Numbered from the stretch's first letter, positions 23,357 to 31,842 are shown. The stretch is 32,313 bases of DNA from an uncultured bacterium (GCA_902776615.1 CACYQU010000025.1:1-32313), one strand, 5' to 3'. Numbers and translations: made by a program. The notes: generated from the sequence alone by a model not told the origin.

Positions 23357-25024
23357 TCAGTCCGCATCGCCCATAGTGACGCGCAGAACCTCCGAAAGCG
23401 ACGTCATGCCGCTGGCGACCTTGAGCATGCCGTCTTCGCGGAGAGTGCGCATTCCCATCTCGCGCGCCCTCTGCCTGAGAAGCGTCGCGGGGGCGTGGTC
23501 GAATATGAGCCTTTCGATCGTGTCGTCCACCTTGAATATCTCGAACACGCCCTTGCGGCCCTTGTAGCCGCTTCGTCCGCACTTGTCGCAGCCTGCCCCG
23601 TGGTACATCTTCTCGGGTATTGTCGCCGAGAACTGGCCGAGCATCTTGAGCTCGCGCTCGCTCGGCGTGTAGGCCTCGCGGCAGTTTTCGCATATCGCGC
23701 GCACCAGACGCTGGGCCATGGCCGCCCGCAGTGCAGACGCGACCAGGAACGGCTTGCAGCCTATGTCGAGAAGTCGCGTGACGGCCGAAGGCGCGTCGTT
23801 CGTGTGCAGAGTGGAAAACACAAGGTGGCCGGTAAGGGCAGCCTCCATGGCGATGCCTGCAGTCTCCTCGTCGCGGATTTCCCCGATCATGACGATGTTC
23901 GGCGCCTGACGCAGGATCGAGCGCAGCGCGGCCGAGAAGTCAAGGCCGACATCCTTGTTCACCTGCACCTGGTTGATGCCGCTCATCTGATATTCGACAG
24001 GGTCTTCGACCGTGATGAGCTTTTTGTCCGGCGTGTTGATCTGCCCTAGACAGGCGTAGAGCGTCGTCGTCTTCCCCGAACCGGTCGGGCCCGTGACGAG
24101 CACCACGCCGTCGGGCAGCTTGATGAGGCGCTCGAAGGTAGCCTGGTCGTCGGCGAGAAAGCCAAGCTGCGGAAGGCCGAGCGCAAGATTGGATTTGTCG
24201 AGAACGCGCATGACAATCGATTCGCCGTGGTTCGTCGGCACTGAGCTCACGCGCAAATCGAGATCCTTGCCGTTGACGGTTATCTGGATTCGGCCGTCCT
24301 GCGGAATGCGCTTCTCGGAGATCTTCATCTTCGACATGATCTTGATTCGCGAGATGATCGCCGACTGGAGGCGCTTGGGGGGCGAGTCCATCTTGCGCAG
24401 CGCGCCGTCGATTCGATACCTTACGCGAAACTCCTTCTCCATCGGCTCAAGATGTATATCGGACGCCTTCATCTTGATGCCGTTGGTGATGAGCATCGTC
24501 GCAAGTTTCACGACAGGCGCGTCGTCGCCCGTCGCATCCTCGTTGAGGCCGGCGAACTCGTCGCGCGTCTGCACGTCGGCCGCCTCCTCGTTCTCGTAGA
24601 GCTTCGACATCGCCGCCTGGACCTCTGCCTTCGGCGAAACGACGGCCTCGACGTCGCGCCCGTGCAGCACGTACCTGAGCGAATCGATCGCATCGTAGCC
24701 CATCGGGTCGGAAAGCGCAACCGTTATGGAGAATTCATCGGCCACGACCGGCACGACGCCGTACTTCTTCGCGATGTCGGCGGGAATCTCCTTTACGATT
24801 TCCGGATTGATCGCGTCTGCGTTGACATGGCAGTACTTGAGGCCGAACTGGTCGGCCACGGTGCCGAGCACCTCGTCCTCGCCAATGGTACCGCCGGAGA
24901 CGAGCACGTCAAGCGTGGTCTCGTTCTCCGCCTTCATCGACTTCGACGCCGCCTCGACCTGATCGCGGGTCAGGAACCCGCGCTCGGTGAGCAGCTGAAG
25001 CACATATTCGTCGTTGCTTGTCAT
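23357..25024 (-). CDS. Type IV pilus / type II secretion assembly ATPase (PilB/GspE family), copy 2
   Basis: This 555-residue paralogue of the ATPase at 20497-22188 has the same layout: an N-terminal MshEN-like domain, SDIHLEPMEKEFRVRYRIDG, Walker A GPTGSGKT at 312-319, MIGEIRDEETAG, LTGHLVFSTLHTNDA and a CENC...CDKC zinc module. It keeps RQAPN before Walker B where copy 1 has RQDPD. The start is ATG at 25024 (MTSNDEYVLQLL). An open frame continues upstream into the pfkB-like gene but crosses the promoter and is not coding. A TATAAT box ends 12 bases before the ATG. It heads the pilB-pilT-pilB-murC operon. Confidence 0.92.
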   Translation of the reverse strand: MTSNDEYVLQLLTERGFLTRDQVEAASKSMKAENETTLDVLVSGGTIGEDEVLGTVADQFGLKYCHVNADAINPEIVKEIPADIAKKYGVVPVVADEFSITVALSDPMGYDAIDSLRYVLHGRDVEAVVSPKAEVQAAMSKLYENEEAADVQTRDEFAGLNEDATGDDAPVVKLATMLITNGIKMKASDIHLEPMEKEFRVRYRIDGALRKMDSPPKRLQSAIISRIKIMSKMKISEKRIPQDGRIQITVNGKDLDLRVSSVPTNHGESIVMRVLDKSNLALGLPQLGFLADDQATFERLIKLPDGVVLVTGPTGSGKTTTLYACLGQINTPDKKLITVEDPVEYQMSGINQVQVNKDVGLDFSAALRSILRQAPNIVMIGEIRDEETAGIAMEAALTGHLVFSTLHTNDAPSAVTRLLDIGCKPFLVASALRAAMAQRLVRAICENCREAYTPSERELKMLGQFSATIPEKMYHGAGCDKCGRSGYKGRKGVFEIFKVDDTIERLIFDHAPATLLRQRAREMGMRTLREDGMLKVASGMTSLSEVLRVTMGDAD

Positions 25025-25036
25025 TGTTTTGAGAGT

Positions 25037-25048
25037 ATTATAGCGCAA
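25037..25048 (-). promoter_or_regulatory. -10 promoter of the pilus ATPase operon
   Basis: Minus-strand TATAAT (25037-25042) is preceded by GC rather than the extended TGG. It ends 12 bases before the ATG at 25024, giving a predicted leader of about 5-6 bases. This is the weakest member of the near-start promoter set. Confidence 0.6.
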
Positions 25049-25095
25049 TCCGCGCGCCAATGCAAGTAGCGGCGGACCGCTTGCGCCGTTTTCGT

Positions 25096-26010
25096 TTATG
25101 TGGATGCCTTGGCCAGCGCCGCGACGAGATCGGCCGGCGGCGGCGCGCCGCCTGGCATTGTGCACGCGGCGGAACCTGCGGCGACAGCCCACCGGGCGGC
25201 TTCCGGAGCGGAAAGGATTTCGCCGAAAGTCCGCCAGCAGTATTCGGCCAGAAGAGTGTCTCCGGCCGCCGTCGTGTCTGCGACATCGACTTTCGGCGCC
25301 GCGAAGAACTCGCCGTCGAACCAGGCGCCGGAGCCTCCGTCCGAGATGATCACATGCCCGGCCTTCTTCTGAAGGATATCCGTGGCCCGCAGAAAACCGT
25401 CCGCAGACCTTGGAACAAACCCGACAAGCGCCTCGCACTCTTCGGCATTCGGCTTGATGACATCGGGTCCGGCGTCAAGCGCAAGGCGCATGGCTTCTCC
25501 GCTCGCATCCAAAACCACCTTGAGGCCCATGTCCTTCAGCCTCCCGACGGCATCGGCGTAAAACGGCTTGCCGCAACACGCAGGCAGCGATCCGCTCACG
25601 ATGGCGACATTGCAGCCGCGCGCACGACGGAGACAGTCCATGCCGTCTATCGATTTTACGTTTGGAAACGCAGAGCGGTTCAGCTTCACCGAACCTCCCG
25701 GCCATGTTATCATCTCGTTGCGGCGCGTTGCGCCGGGAACCCTTTCAAACCCGTCGGCGATCGAGTACCTGGACAACTCCCTTTTGAACGGTCCGTCGTT
25801 GTCCTCCCCCAGAAGTCCGCCGCATGCGACTTTTGCTCCGCGAAGAGCCAGCCACCTCGCTACGTTGACGGCCTTGCCGCCGACATTCTCGTCCTCCGCG
25901 ACATCCTTGAATATCTCGCCCTCGCCTTTGGGCGCCGACTGCAACCGCACGGTGGCGTCGATGGCGGGACTCATGCAAAGACAGAAAAAACCAGCATTGG
26001 CATCTTTCAT
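25096..26010 (-). CDS. PfkB-family sugar kinase (1-phosphofructokinase-like)
   Basis: This 304-residue kinase of the ribokinase/PfkB superfamily is nearest in layout to the LacC/FruK branch. It has the N-terminal sheet start, GGKAVNVARWLALRG near residue 45 (sugar binding), SGSLP near 140, a KPNAEECEALVG stretch and the catalytic DTTAAGDTLL near 250 with the base aspartate intact. The likely substrate is a phosphorylated hexose such as fructose 1-phosphate or tagatose 6-phosphate; which one cannot be told. The start is ATG at 26010; an in-frame TTG at 26016 is better spaced from AAGGGG. It follows ettA by about 30 bases and is the last gene before the pilus operon. Confidence 0.85.
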   Translation of the reverse strand: MKDANAGFFCLCMSPAIDATVRLQSAPKGEGEIFKDVAEDENVGGKAVNVARWLALRGAKVACGGLLGEDNDGPFKRELSRYSIADGFERVPGATRRNEMITWPGGSVKLNRSAFPNVKSIDGMDCLRRARGCNVAIVSGSLPACCGKPFYADAVGRLKDMGLKVVLDASGEAMRLALDAGPDVIKPNAEECEALVGFVPRSADGFLRATDILQKKAGHVIISDGGSGAWFDGEFFAAPKVDVADTTAAGDTLLAEYCWRTFGEILSAPEAARWAVAAGSAACTMPGGAPPPADLVAALAKAST

Positions 26011-26040
26011 GGACAAACAAACCCCTTCTGGAATCCGCGG

Positions 26041-27651
26041 CTACTTGGCCCTGCGCTTCGCGCACATTTCGTGGTAGTCGGAATATCCCCCTTCGAACCA
26101 TGTCGTCTTCCCGTCGCCTTCGAAGGCGAGAATGTGCGTTGCGATCCTGTCGAGGAACCAGCGGTCGTGCGAGACGACCATCACGCATCCGCCGAAATCC
26201 TGAAGACCCTCTTCAAGCGAACGGAGCGTCGCGACATCCAGGTCGTTCGTAGGCTCGTCGAGAAGCAGCAGATTTCCGCCGGACGTCAGCAGCTTCGCAA
26301 GATGCACGCGGTTGCGTTCTCCACCGGAAAGAACGCCGACCTTCTTCTGCTGCTCGGCGCCCCGGAAGTTGAACCGCGAGCAGTAGGCGCGACCGTTCAT
26401 CATTGTGGTGCCGGCGAGTCTTACGAATTCCCCGCCGCCGGTTATCGCCTCGTAAACGGTCTCGTCGGGCTTGAGTTCGCTTCTCGTCTGGTCCACATAG
26501 CTGAGCTTCACGGTGTCGCCAACCGAGAACTTTCCTTCGACAGGCTCGAGCTGGCCGGTGATCAGTTTGAAGAGAGTCGTCTTTCCGGCGCCGTTCGCAC
26601 CAATCACGCCGACGATTCCTCCGCGCGGAAGGTCGAAGTTCAGGTCGTTGTAGAGGACTCTGTCGCCAAACGCCATTTTCACGTGCTCGGCGCGGACGAC
26701 CAGATCGCCGAGTCTCGGCCCCGGCGGGATGCGTATGACAAGATCGTCCTCGCGCGTCGAGACCTCCTGCTTCTGCAGCTCTTCGTAGCGTTTCACGCGG
26801 GCCTGGCTCTTCGAATGGCGCCCCGAAGGATTCGTCTGTATCCACTTGAGCTCGTTCTCGATGAGTTTCTGGCGCGACTTTTCGGCCTTTGCCTCGCGTG
26901 CGAGCATGGCCTCCTTCTGCTTGAGCCATTCCTCGTAATTGCCTTTGTACGGATAGCATATGCCGTGGTCGAGCTCGAGAATCCAGTCTGTGACGTCCGA
27001 CAGGAAGTAGCGGTCGTGGGTGACGACGATGAGCGTTCCCTTGAACGGCTTCAGATACTCCTCAAGCCACTGCACTGTCTCGGCGTCAAGATGGTTGGTC
27101 GGTTCGTCGAGCAGAAGAACGTCCGGCTCGGTGAGGAGCAGGCGGCATATTGCGACGCGGCGGCGCTCTCCGCCGGAAAGAACCGAGACCGGCTGGTCGG
27201 CGGGCGGACAGTGCATTGCCGCCATCGCGCGCTCGACCAGAGAATCGACGTTCCAGTAGTCGTGCGCGTCGATTTCATCCTGAAGGCGCGACATCTCGGC
27301 CTCGGCCTTCGGGTCGTCGAGGTTGCAGCAGAGTTCCTCGTAGCGGTCGAGCTTGTCCTTGATCGGCTGGACGGCCTCGGCGACGACCTCGCCTACCGTC
27401 TTCGCGTCGTCGAGCTCCGGCTCCTGCGGAAGGTAGCCGACCCTCGTGCCCTTCGCGACCTGAACAGTGCCCATCAGGTCGGTGTCGAGCCCCGCGAGAA
27501 TCTTCAAGAGCGAAGACTTGCCTGCGCCGTTGCCGCCGATCACGCCTATGTGCGCACCGTAGAAAAACGAAAGGTTGACGTCCTTTAGAATCGTTTTGGC
27601 GCCGACTTGCTTTGTGACGTCGATGAGGCTGAACTGATACTCTCCCGCCAT
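26041..27651 (-). CDS. ettA: Energy-dependent translational throttle protein EttA (ABC-F)
   Basis: This 536-residue ABC-F protein has two ATPase domains and no membrane segments. It binds the ribosomal E site and gates the start of elongation according to the ATP/ADP ratio. First-domain Walker A GGNGAGKS is at about 39-46 with signature LSGGERRR and LLLDEPTNHLD. A linker helix (KQKEAMLAREAKAEKS), the EttA-typical PSGRHSKSQARVKRYEEL and the second domain (GANGAGKTT, LSGGERNR, LLLDEPTNDLD) follow. Length and motifs match EttA rather than Uup or the resistance-type ABC-F proteins. The ATG at 27651 is 25 bases after the hexokinase stop, with GAGAGG ahead. Confidence 0.95.
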   Translation of the reverse strand: MAGEYQFSLIDVTKQVGAKTILKDVNLSFFYGAHIGVIGGNGAGKSSLLKILAGLDTDLMGTVQVAKGTRVGYLPQEPELDDAKTVGEVVAEAVQPIKDKLDRYEELCCNLDDPKAEAEMSRLQDEIDAHDYWNVDSLVERAMAAMHCPPADQPVSVLSGGERRRVAICRLLLTEPDVLLLDEPTNHLDAETVQWLEEYLKPFKGTLIVVTHDRYFLSDVTDWILELDHGICYPYKGNYEEWLKQKEAMLAREAKAEKSRQKLIENELKWIQTNPSGRHSKSQARVKRYEELQKQEVSTREDDLVIRIPPGPRLGDLVVRAEHVKMAFGDRVLYNDLNFDLPRGGIVGVIGANGAGKTTLFKLITGQLEPVEGKFSVGDTVKLSYVDQTRSELKPDETVYEAITGGGEFVRLAGTTMMNGRAYCSRFNFRGAEQQKKVGVLSGGERNRVHLAKLLTSGGNLLLLDEPTNDLDVATLRSLEEGLQDFGGCVMVVSHDRWFLDRIATHILAFEGDGKTTWFEGGYSDYHEMCAKRRAK

Positions 27652-27676
27652 CTGAACCCTCTCCCGTCCGTATGCG

Positions 27677-28963
27677 TTAGAGCATCGCCGCTATGCCGGC
27701 GCCCACCATCGGCGCATCATCGACCTGGGGCGTTATCTCGTAATGCACGTTGCGGCGCTTCACGAGCATGTCGTCCAGTTCGCGGCGCACGGTTTCGTCG
27801 AACGGGATCGCGCGCGTCTTGTAGTAGGTGGAGCCGTCCGCGTTGATTGCGACCGGCGCCGCCGACGACGCCCCCTCGCCGGTTTTGATGACAAACGCCG
27901 CGAGGTGCACCGCCGTCAGAACCGCAGCGCGCTCAAAGACCGGAAGACCGAGCCTCCGCGCCATCTTCGCGTCCGCCGCGTCGGAGAATATGTCGTCAAG
28001 CGGATTGGCGCGCCCTTCCTTTTTGCAGCCCGCCGTGAAATTGTCGAAGTCCATGGTCTCAAGCGCCGGCAACCCGGCCAGGCGTTCCGCTGCGGCTTTG
28101 GAGAAAAAGCCCTCCTTTGCGGCGGCCTTGTATATCTCAAGGCCTATTGGCCCAAGATATGCGCCGGATATCATCTTTTCGAAGGGATTCGTTCCGGGCA
28201 GGATCGTCTTGGCGTCCATCGCTTCGTCGAAGCGACTGCGCGGAGCCTTGTCAAATCCGCCGGATTCGGCGTTTATTATCATCTTCCCGCTTGGATCGAG
28301 CCCTTCAAGCTTCTCTATTGCCGTATTGTGCTCCACATAGGCGCAGTTCGTTCCCGTTCCGAGGATGAAGCCGACATACGAGGAATACGTCTTGCCGCAC
28401 TCGGTCGCCTTGGCGGCAAGAAGCGTTGCCACGGTATCGTTCACGATCGCAATCTCGCCGCCGCCAAGACGCTTCAGAAGCTCCTTGCCTACAAACTGGC
28501 CGACAATGCCGTCCGCCTGTATGCCTTTCGTCCAGCGTACGAGCTTCGCGTCAAGGTCGCGCGTCGCCTCGGCAGGGTACGAAAAGCAAAAGCCTATCTT
28601 CTTCGCCGTCGCCTTCGGAAGCACGCGCTTCGCCTCGTCGGCGAAAGCCGCGTAGAACGCCTCGACGTCCACCGGACCCTTTGCGCCGGGCATCGGCTGG
28701 TTCTTGCGGTCTTCAATCTCTGGCGGTATCGAGACGATCCCCGACCGGAAGTTCGTGCCGCCGGCGTCAAGCACCGCCGCCTTTGCGCCTGCGGGGACCT
28801 TCCCGCCCACGCCGACAAAGGTCGGTATCATCATTAGCGACGAAGGCTCTCCCTTAAGGCCCTTCTCCATTTCGGAGAGGAATGTTGCGATAAGCGAAGC
28901 GCGATCGATGTCGCGAGCATCAGGCAGGCCGTTCTCGGCCAGAAACGCTTCAGGTGTCTTCAT
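27677..28963 (-). CDS. Eukaryotic-type hexokinase
   Basis: This 428-residue sugar kinase belongs to the hexokinase family best known from eukaryotes, not to the bacterial Glk or ROK families. It shows LDAGGTNFRSG at 65-75 (phosphate 1), SYPAE at 128-132 and TKG at 145-147 (glucose binding). Catalytic N175-D176 lies in VNDTVATLL, and GFILGTGTN at 198-206 is the connecting loop. The C-terminal lobe has NADGSTYYKT in place of the usual DGS phosphate motif region. It should phosphorylate glucose, fructose or mannose at C6. The ATG overlaps the rsmA stop (ATGA), and ettA and the PfkB-like kinase follow, so it is part of a sugar-kinase-containing operon. Confidence 0.9.
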   Translation of the reverse strand: MKTPEAFLAENGLPDARDIDRASLIATFLSEMEKGLKGEPSSLMMIPTFVGVGGKVPAGAKAAVLDAGGTNFRSGIVSIPPEIEDRKNQPMPGAKGPVDVEAFYAAFADEAKRVLPKATAKKIGFCFSYPAEATRDLDAKLVRWTKGIQADGIVGQFVGKELLKRLGGGEIAIVNDTVATLLAAKATECGKTYSSYVGFILGTGTNCAYVEHNTAIEKLEGLDPSGKMIINAESGGFDKAPRSRFDEAMDAKTILPGTNPFEKMISGAYLGPIGLEIYKAAAKEGFFSKAAAERLAGLPALETMDFDNFTAGCKKEGRANPLDDIFSDAADAKMARRLGLPVFERAAVLTAVHLAAFVIKTGEGASSAAPVAINADGSTYYKTRAIPFDETVRRELDDMLVKRRNVHYEITPQVDDAPMVGAGIAAML

Positions 28964-29763
28964 TTTTCCATCAGTCCTTTCACAAGATTCTTCCAGTCTT
29001 CGTTCGAGAGCTCCTCTGCCCTCGCCGTAGATTGTATCATATCTCGGAACACGCTGCCAAGCTGCTTTCGCCTGTGCTCGAACGCCTTCTTTGTGAGTTT
29101 GCGGAAAAACGCGCGTTCTTCCGCGGAAAAACCAATGTTTCTGTCGTGACGGATCAGCCGCACCACGCTTGAGCCGATCTCGGGCCGCGGCCAGAAGCAG
29201 CTCGCCGACACCTTGCGCACGATCTCGACATCGTAATCAAACTGCGCCCACACGCCCGCAAGACCGCGCGTTTTCGAGCCTTCATGCGCGGCAAGACGCT
29301 CGGCGACTTCGCTCTGCACAAGCACGGTCATGCACGGAACCGCACGGCGCTGCACAAGCTCAAGAAGTATCCTCGTGCCTGCCTGGTACGGCAGATTGCT
29401 CACCATGCAGTCAAACTTTTCCCCAAGATCGCCGCCGATGAAATCCAGCGCATCGCCGGCGACGACTTTCAACTTTGCGGAGTTGCCGAAATATCCGCCG
29501 AGGCGCTCGGCGAGGACGGGATCCTTCTCGATCGCAAGAACCTCGCATCCGCGGGAAAGGAGTTCCTCCGTGAGCACGCCGAGACCGGGGCCTATCTCGA
29601 GAACATGCGGCGAAGCGACGCCCTCGAGCGGCGCGAGGCCGGCGTCCACTATCGCAACAAGCGCATTTCTGTCTATAAGAAAGTTCTGCCCCATTGTCTT
29701 GTTGGGGTGGAACTCGTTTTCTATGCACCAGGCCTTCACCTGGCTGGGACTCGTAAGATTCAT
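28960..29763 (-). CDS. rsmA: 16S rRNA dimethyladenosine transferase
   Basis: This 267-residue methyltransferase dimethylates two adjacent adenines in the 3'-end hairpin of 16S rRNA during small-subunit assembly. It shows the family start KTMGQNFLID, SAM motif I EIGPGLGVLTE at about 56-66, the acidic residue of AIEKD, GDALDF, the catalytic NLPY at 123-126 and the C-terminal helical domain with AFEHRRKQLGSVFR. The start is ATG at 29763 with GAGGAG upstream; a TTG at 29772 is too close to that site. It follows the AsmA-like gene by 19 bases and overlaps the hexokinase start. Confidence 0.94.
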   Translation of the reverse strand: MNLTSPSQVKAWCIENEFHPNKTMGQNFLIDRNALVAIVDAGLAPLEGVASPHVLEIGPGLGVLTEELLSRGCEVLAIEKDPVLAERLGGYFGNSAKLKVVAGDALDFIGGDLGEKFDCMVSNLPYQAGTRILLELVQRRAVPCMTVLVQSEVAERLAAHEGSKTRGLAGVWAQFDYDVEIVRKVSASCFWPRPEIGSSVVRLIRHDRNIGFSAEERAFFRKLTKKAFEHRRKQLGSVFRDMIQSTARAEELSNEDWKNLVKGLMEK

Positions 29764-29782
29764 TTCGTGCAACTCTCCTCGG

Positions 29783-31663
29783 CTACATTATTCTGTCCAG
29801 AACGCTGATGTACTCCCACTTGGGATCATCCAGCGAACCCGCGACCTTGAACTCCAGAAGAAGCTTTGTGAACGGCCACAGGACCGGGCGTATCAGATAT
29901 TTGCCCAGAATCGAGTCCTTGCGCATCAACTCCACTCTCACAACGAAGTCCAGGCTGTCATTCGCAATGTCGTATTCGCCGCGTGCCGATATCGAAAAGA
30001 GCGCCCCCTCGATCAGGATGTCGCGCGACCTCACAACCCCCTTCTCGATCGTGAACGTCGCCGACGCCTCGGACTGGTCCACAACCTTGTCTACCCCCGG
30101 TACCTCGTTGGCGAGAAGATCCGTAAGCCCCATGAAAAGTTTCATCCGCGCAAGCCGCCCGTTTGTCACTTTCAGGTATCCGCCGCCTTTGACGCATTCC
30201 GCCACATTGGTCGCTATCGGGCCGGAAAGGCCGATCTCTCCCTCTACGACACCCTCGCGATCTCCGAAATCCACGCCCAGCATGTCAGCCATTTCGCCAA
30301 CGGATCCGTCGCGGTAGTTCGCGTCGATCGAGAACGTTGCGCGCGCAGCGTCCAGTCGGGGGAACGAAAGCCTTGCCGTGCCGCGCACCACGCCGCCATC
30401 GCGCCCGCGGGTCTCTGCATCGAAGAACGTGAGATGCTCCCCGACATACGCGAAGCCCACCGACGCATCAGCGAGCCGTATGCCGAAAAGGCTGCCCCTC
30501 GAAAATGCGATCGACCCGTAAAGATTGTTGTCCGCCTGGTGCTCCGCGTCCACCGCAAGAGTGCCGCGGATTTTCACCAACGGCGCATCATCGCACACGA
30601 GACAGTCCAGTACGCCGTCGTTCAGATAATCTATGATATTCAGGACGTCGGCTTTTTCAAGGGAACTGTCGGCATCGAGGTCCAGATGTATGGCATCATC
30701 CACGCCTCGAACGGCGATACTCCCCGAAAGCGGACGCCCCTCCACGTCGCTGGCGGTCAGCGGCCCTGCGCCAATCTTGTAGTCCATGCGTCTCACGCCA
30801 TCGCGCACGGGGAACGTCGTGTGAATCGTGATTCCGCCGTCGGCGCGGCGCATGGGAACGCCGCGGTAGAAACCAAGCGTCGGGTGCAGTTCCAGCCCAA
30901 GCTTGAAATCGTTGTCGACAAGGTTTACGTTCCACGTGCAACTCGCGGGGACAGGCTCGGTCACGCCCGTGAAAGCGTCAATGTATTCAAGCGCCGCAGG
31001 CAGATCCAGAGCGACTATCAGCGGACGTATGAAGGCCTGCGTCGCAAGGCCTCGCACCTCTCCGCTGACGCGACGCGACGCGAGGTCTACGCGGCATGAG
31101 CCGTCAATCGACATCTTCCGGCCGCGACTCGGCCAGTCCAGGCGGATGGACCGGAAATCAAGACACTCTGAACGGGAGACGACAACAGCCTCCACTCGCG
31201 CAGGCTCCACGCCCAAAATCGCAGGACGCTCCAACACAAGCATGAATTGCGGCAATGAAGGGAATCCAAAGGCTATCGGGCCGTCGCCGAGAGGCTCGGC
31301 ATATGGCCCTTCTTCGTAATAGGCGTCGTGCAGCCGCGCCATGCGCGCGCCAACCACAGTCAGACGGCGCGAGAAGACCGCCGCCTCGGCCAGCTCGGCC
31401 GAGAATAGAGGTTCGGACGGATCATGCCGCGAAAGATCGCGCACTTCAAAGCCGTGCACCGCGATGCGGCGCAACCCGAAATCGACATCCCCGCAGCGAA
31501 AGACCATGTTGGTCGGCAGATGCGCGGCAACCGCGCGCTCGACCCAGCGGCCGGGGATGCGCTCTTCGCGGAAAACGAGCGACAGAAGGTAAACGAAAAA
31601 GACGATGAAGAACCACTTCACCGTCTTGCCGAACCATCTAGCTGCTGTCTTCAGAATGTGCAC
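29783..31663 (-). CDS. Large AsmA-like envelope protein
   Basis: This 626-residue protein has one N-terminal transmembrane segment (about residues 16-32, VKWFFIVFFVYLLSLVF) and a long periplasmic region rich in short beta strands. That is the layout of AsmA-like/TamB-like proteins that form hydrophobic grooves between the membranes. The C-terminal part (about 480-620: GGGYLKVTNGRLARMKLFMGL, ARGEYDIANDSLDFVVRVEL, FEFKVAGSLDDPKW-like) matches the AsmA_2/DUF3971 C-terminal pattern. The start is GTG at 31663, directly downstream of tRNA-Glu (13 bases), so it is probably transcribed from the tRNA promoter. It is unrelated in sequence to the YdbH-like protein except in architecture. Lipid transport is inference. 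Confidence 0.75.
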   Translation of the reverse strand: MHILKTAARWFGKTVKWFFIVFFVYLLSLVFREERIPGRWVERAVAAHLPTNMVFRCGDVDFGLRRIAVHGFEVRDLSRHDPSEPLFSAELAEAAVFSRRLTVVGARMARLHDAYYEEGPYAEPLGDGPIAFGFPSLPQFMLVLERPAILGVEPARVEAVVVSRSECLDFRSIRLDWPSRGRKMSIDGSCRVDLASRRVSGEVRGLATQAFIRPLIVALDLPAALEYIDAFTGVTEPVPASCTWNVNLVDNDFKLGLELHPTLGFYRGVPMRRADGGITIHTTFPVRDGVRRMDYKIGAGPLTASDVEGRPLSGSIAVRGVDDAIHLDLDADSSLEKADVLNIIDYLNDGVLDCLVCDDAPLVKIRGTLAVDAEHQADNNLYGSIAFSRGSLFGIRLADASVGFAYVGEHLTFFDAETRGRDGGVVRGTARLSFPRLDAARATFSIDANYRDGSVGEMADMLGVDFGDREGVVEGEIGLSGPIATNVAECVKGGGYLKVTNGRLARMKLFMGLTDLLANEVPGVDKVVDQSEASATFTIEKGVVRSRDILIEGALFSISARGEYDIANDSLDFVVRVELMRKDSILGKYLIRPVLWPFTKLLLEFKVAGSLDDPKWEYISVLDRIM

Positions 31664-31676
31664 ATACTACCTTGAT

Positions 31677-31751
31677 TGGCAGCCCCTAGGAGAGTCGAAC
31701 TCCTCTTACCTGGATGAGAACCAGATGTCCTAGCCGATAGACGAAGGGGCC
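31677..31751 (-). tRNA. tRNA-Glu (CTC)
   Basis: This is a 75-base tRNA with encoded CCA. The acceptor stem GGCCCCT/AGGGGCT forms with one wobble pair. The anticodon stem TCTGG/CCAGG encloses the loop TTCTCAT, giving anticodon CTC. The T arm GGAGTTCGACTCTCC is standard. It lies just downstream of tRNA-Leu and 13 bases before the AsmA-like gene. Confidence 0.93.
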
Positions 31752-31757
31752 AGCTTT

Positions 31758-31842
31758 TGGTGCACCCGGTGGGATTTGAACCCACACACCTTGCGGCACC
31801 AGAACCTGAATCTGGCGTGTATGCCAATTTCACCACGGGTGC
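31758..31842 (-). tRNA. tRNA-Leu (CAG)
   Basis: This is an 85-base class II tRNA with encoded CCA. The acceptor stem GCACCCG/CGGGTGC is perfect. The anticodon stem CCAGA/TCTGG with loop TTCAGGT gives anticodon CAG. A long variable arm (TGCCGCAAGGTGT region) fits leucine. It is separated from tRNA-Glu by 6 bases and shares its promoter. Confidence 0.94.

Noticed and set aside
25250..25290. DTTAAGD in the PfkB-like kinase as a broken active site
   Set aside because: Ribokinase-family enzymes often have this form and the catalytic aspartate is kept.
25025..25438. N-terminal extension of the second PilB-like protein into the pfkB region
   Set aside because: The extension crosses the TATAAT box and overlaps pfkB in another frame; family similarity begins at the ATG at 25024.
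25060..27588. 842-codon open frame on the plus strand opposite pfkB and ettA
   Set aside because: It is the shadow of two well-supported genes, with biased composition and no recognisable motif.
29028..29042. ATGATACAAT on the minus strand as a promoter for hexokinase
   Set aside because: It lies inside rsmA about 65 bases from the hexokinase start, and hexokinase is coupled to rsmA by an ATGA overlap; the match to the other boxes is poor.
29330..31099. 589-codon plus-strand frame opposite rsmA and the AsmA-like gene
   Set aside because: It is antisense to rsmA, whose motifs are intact, and has no start signals.
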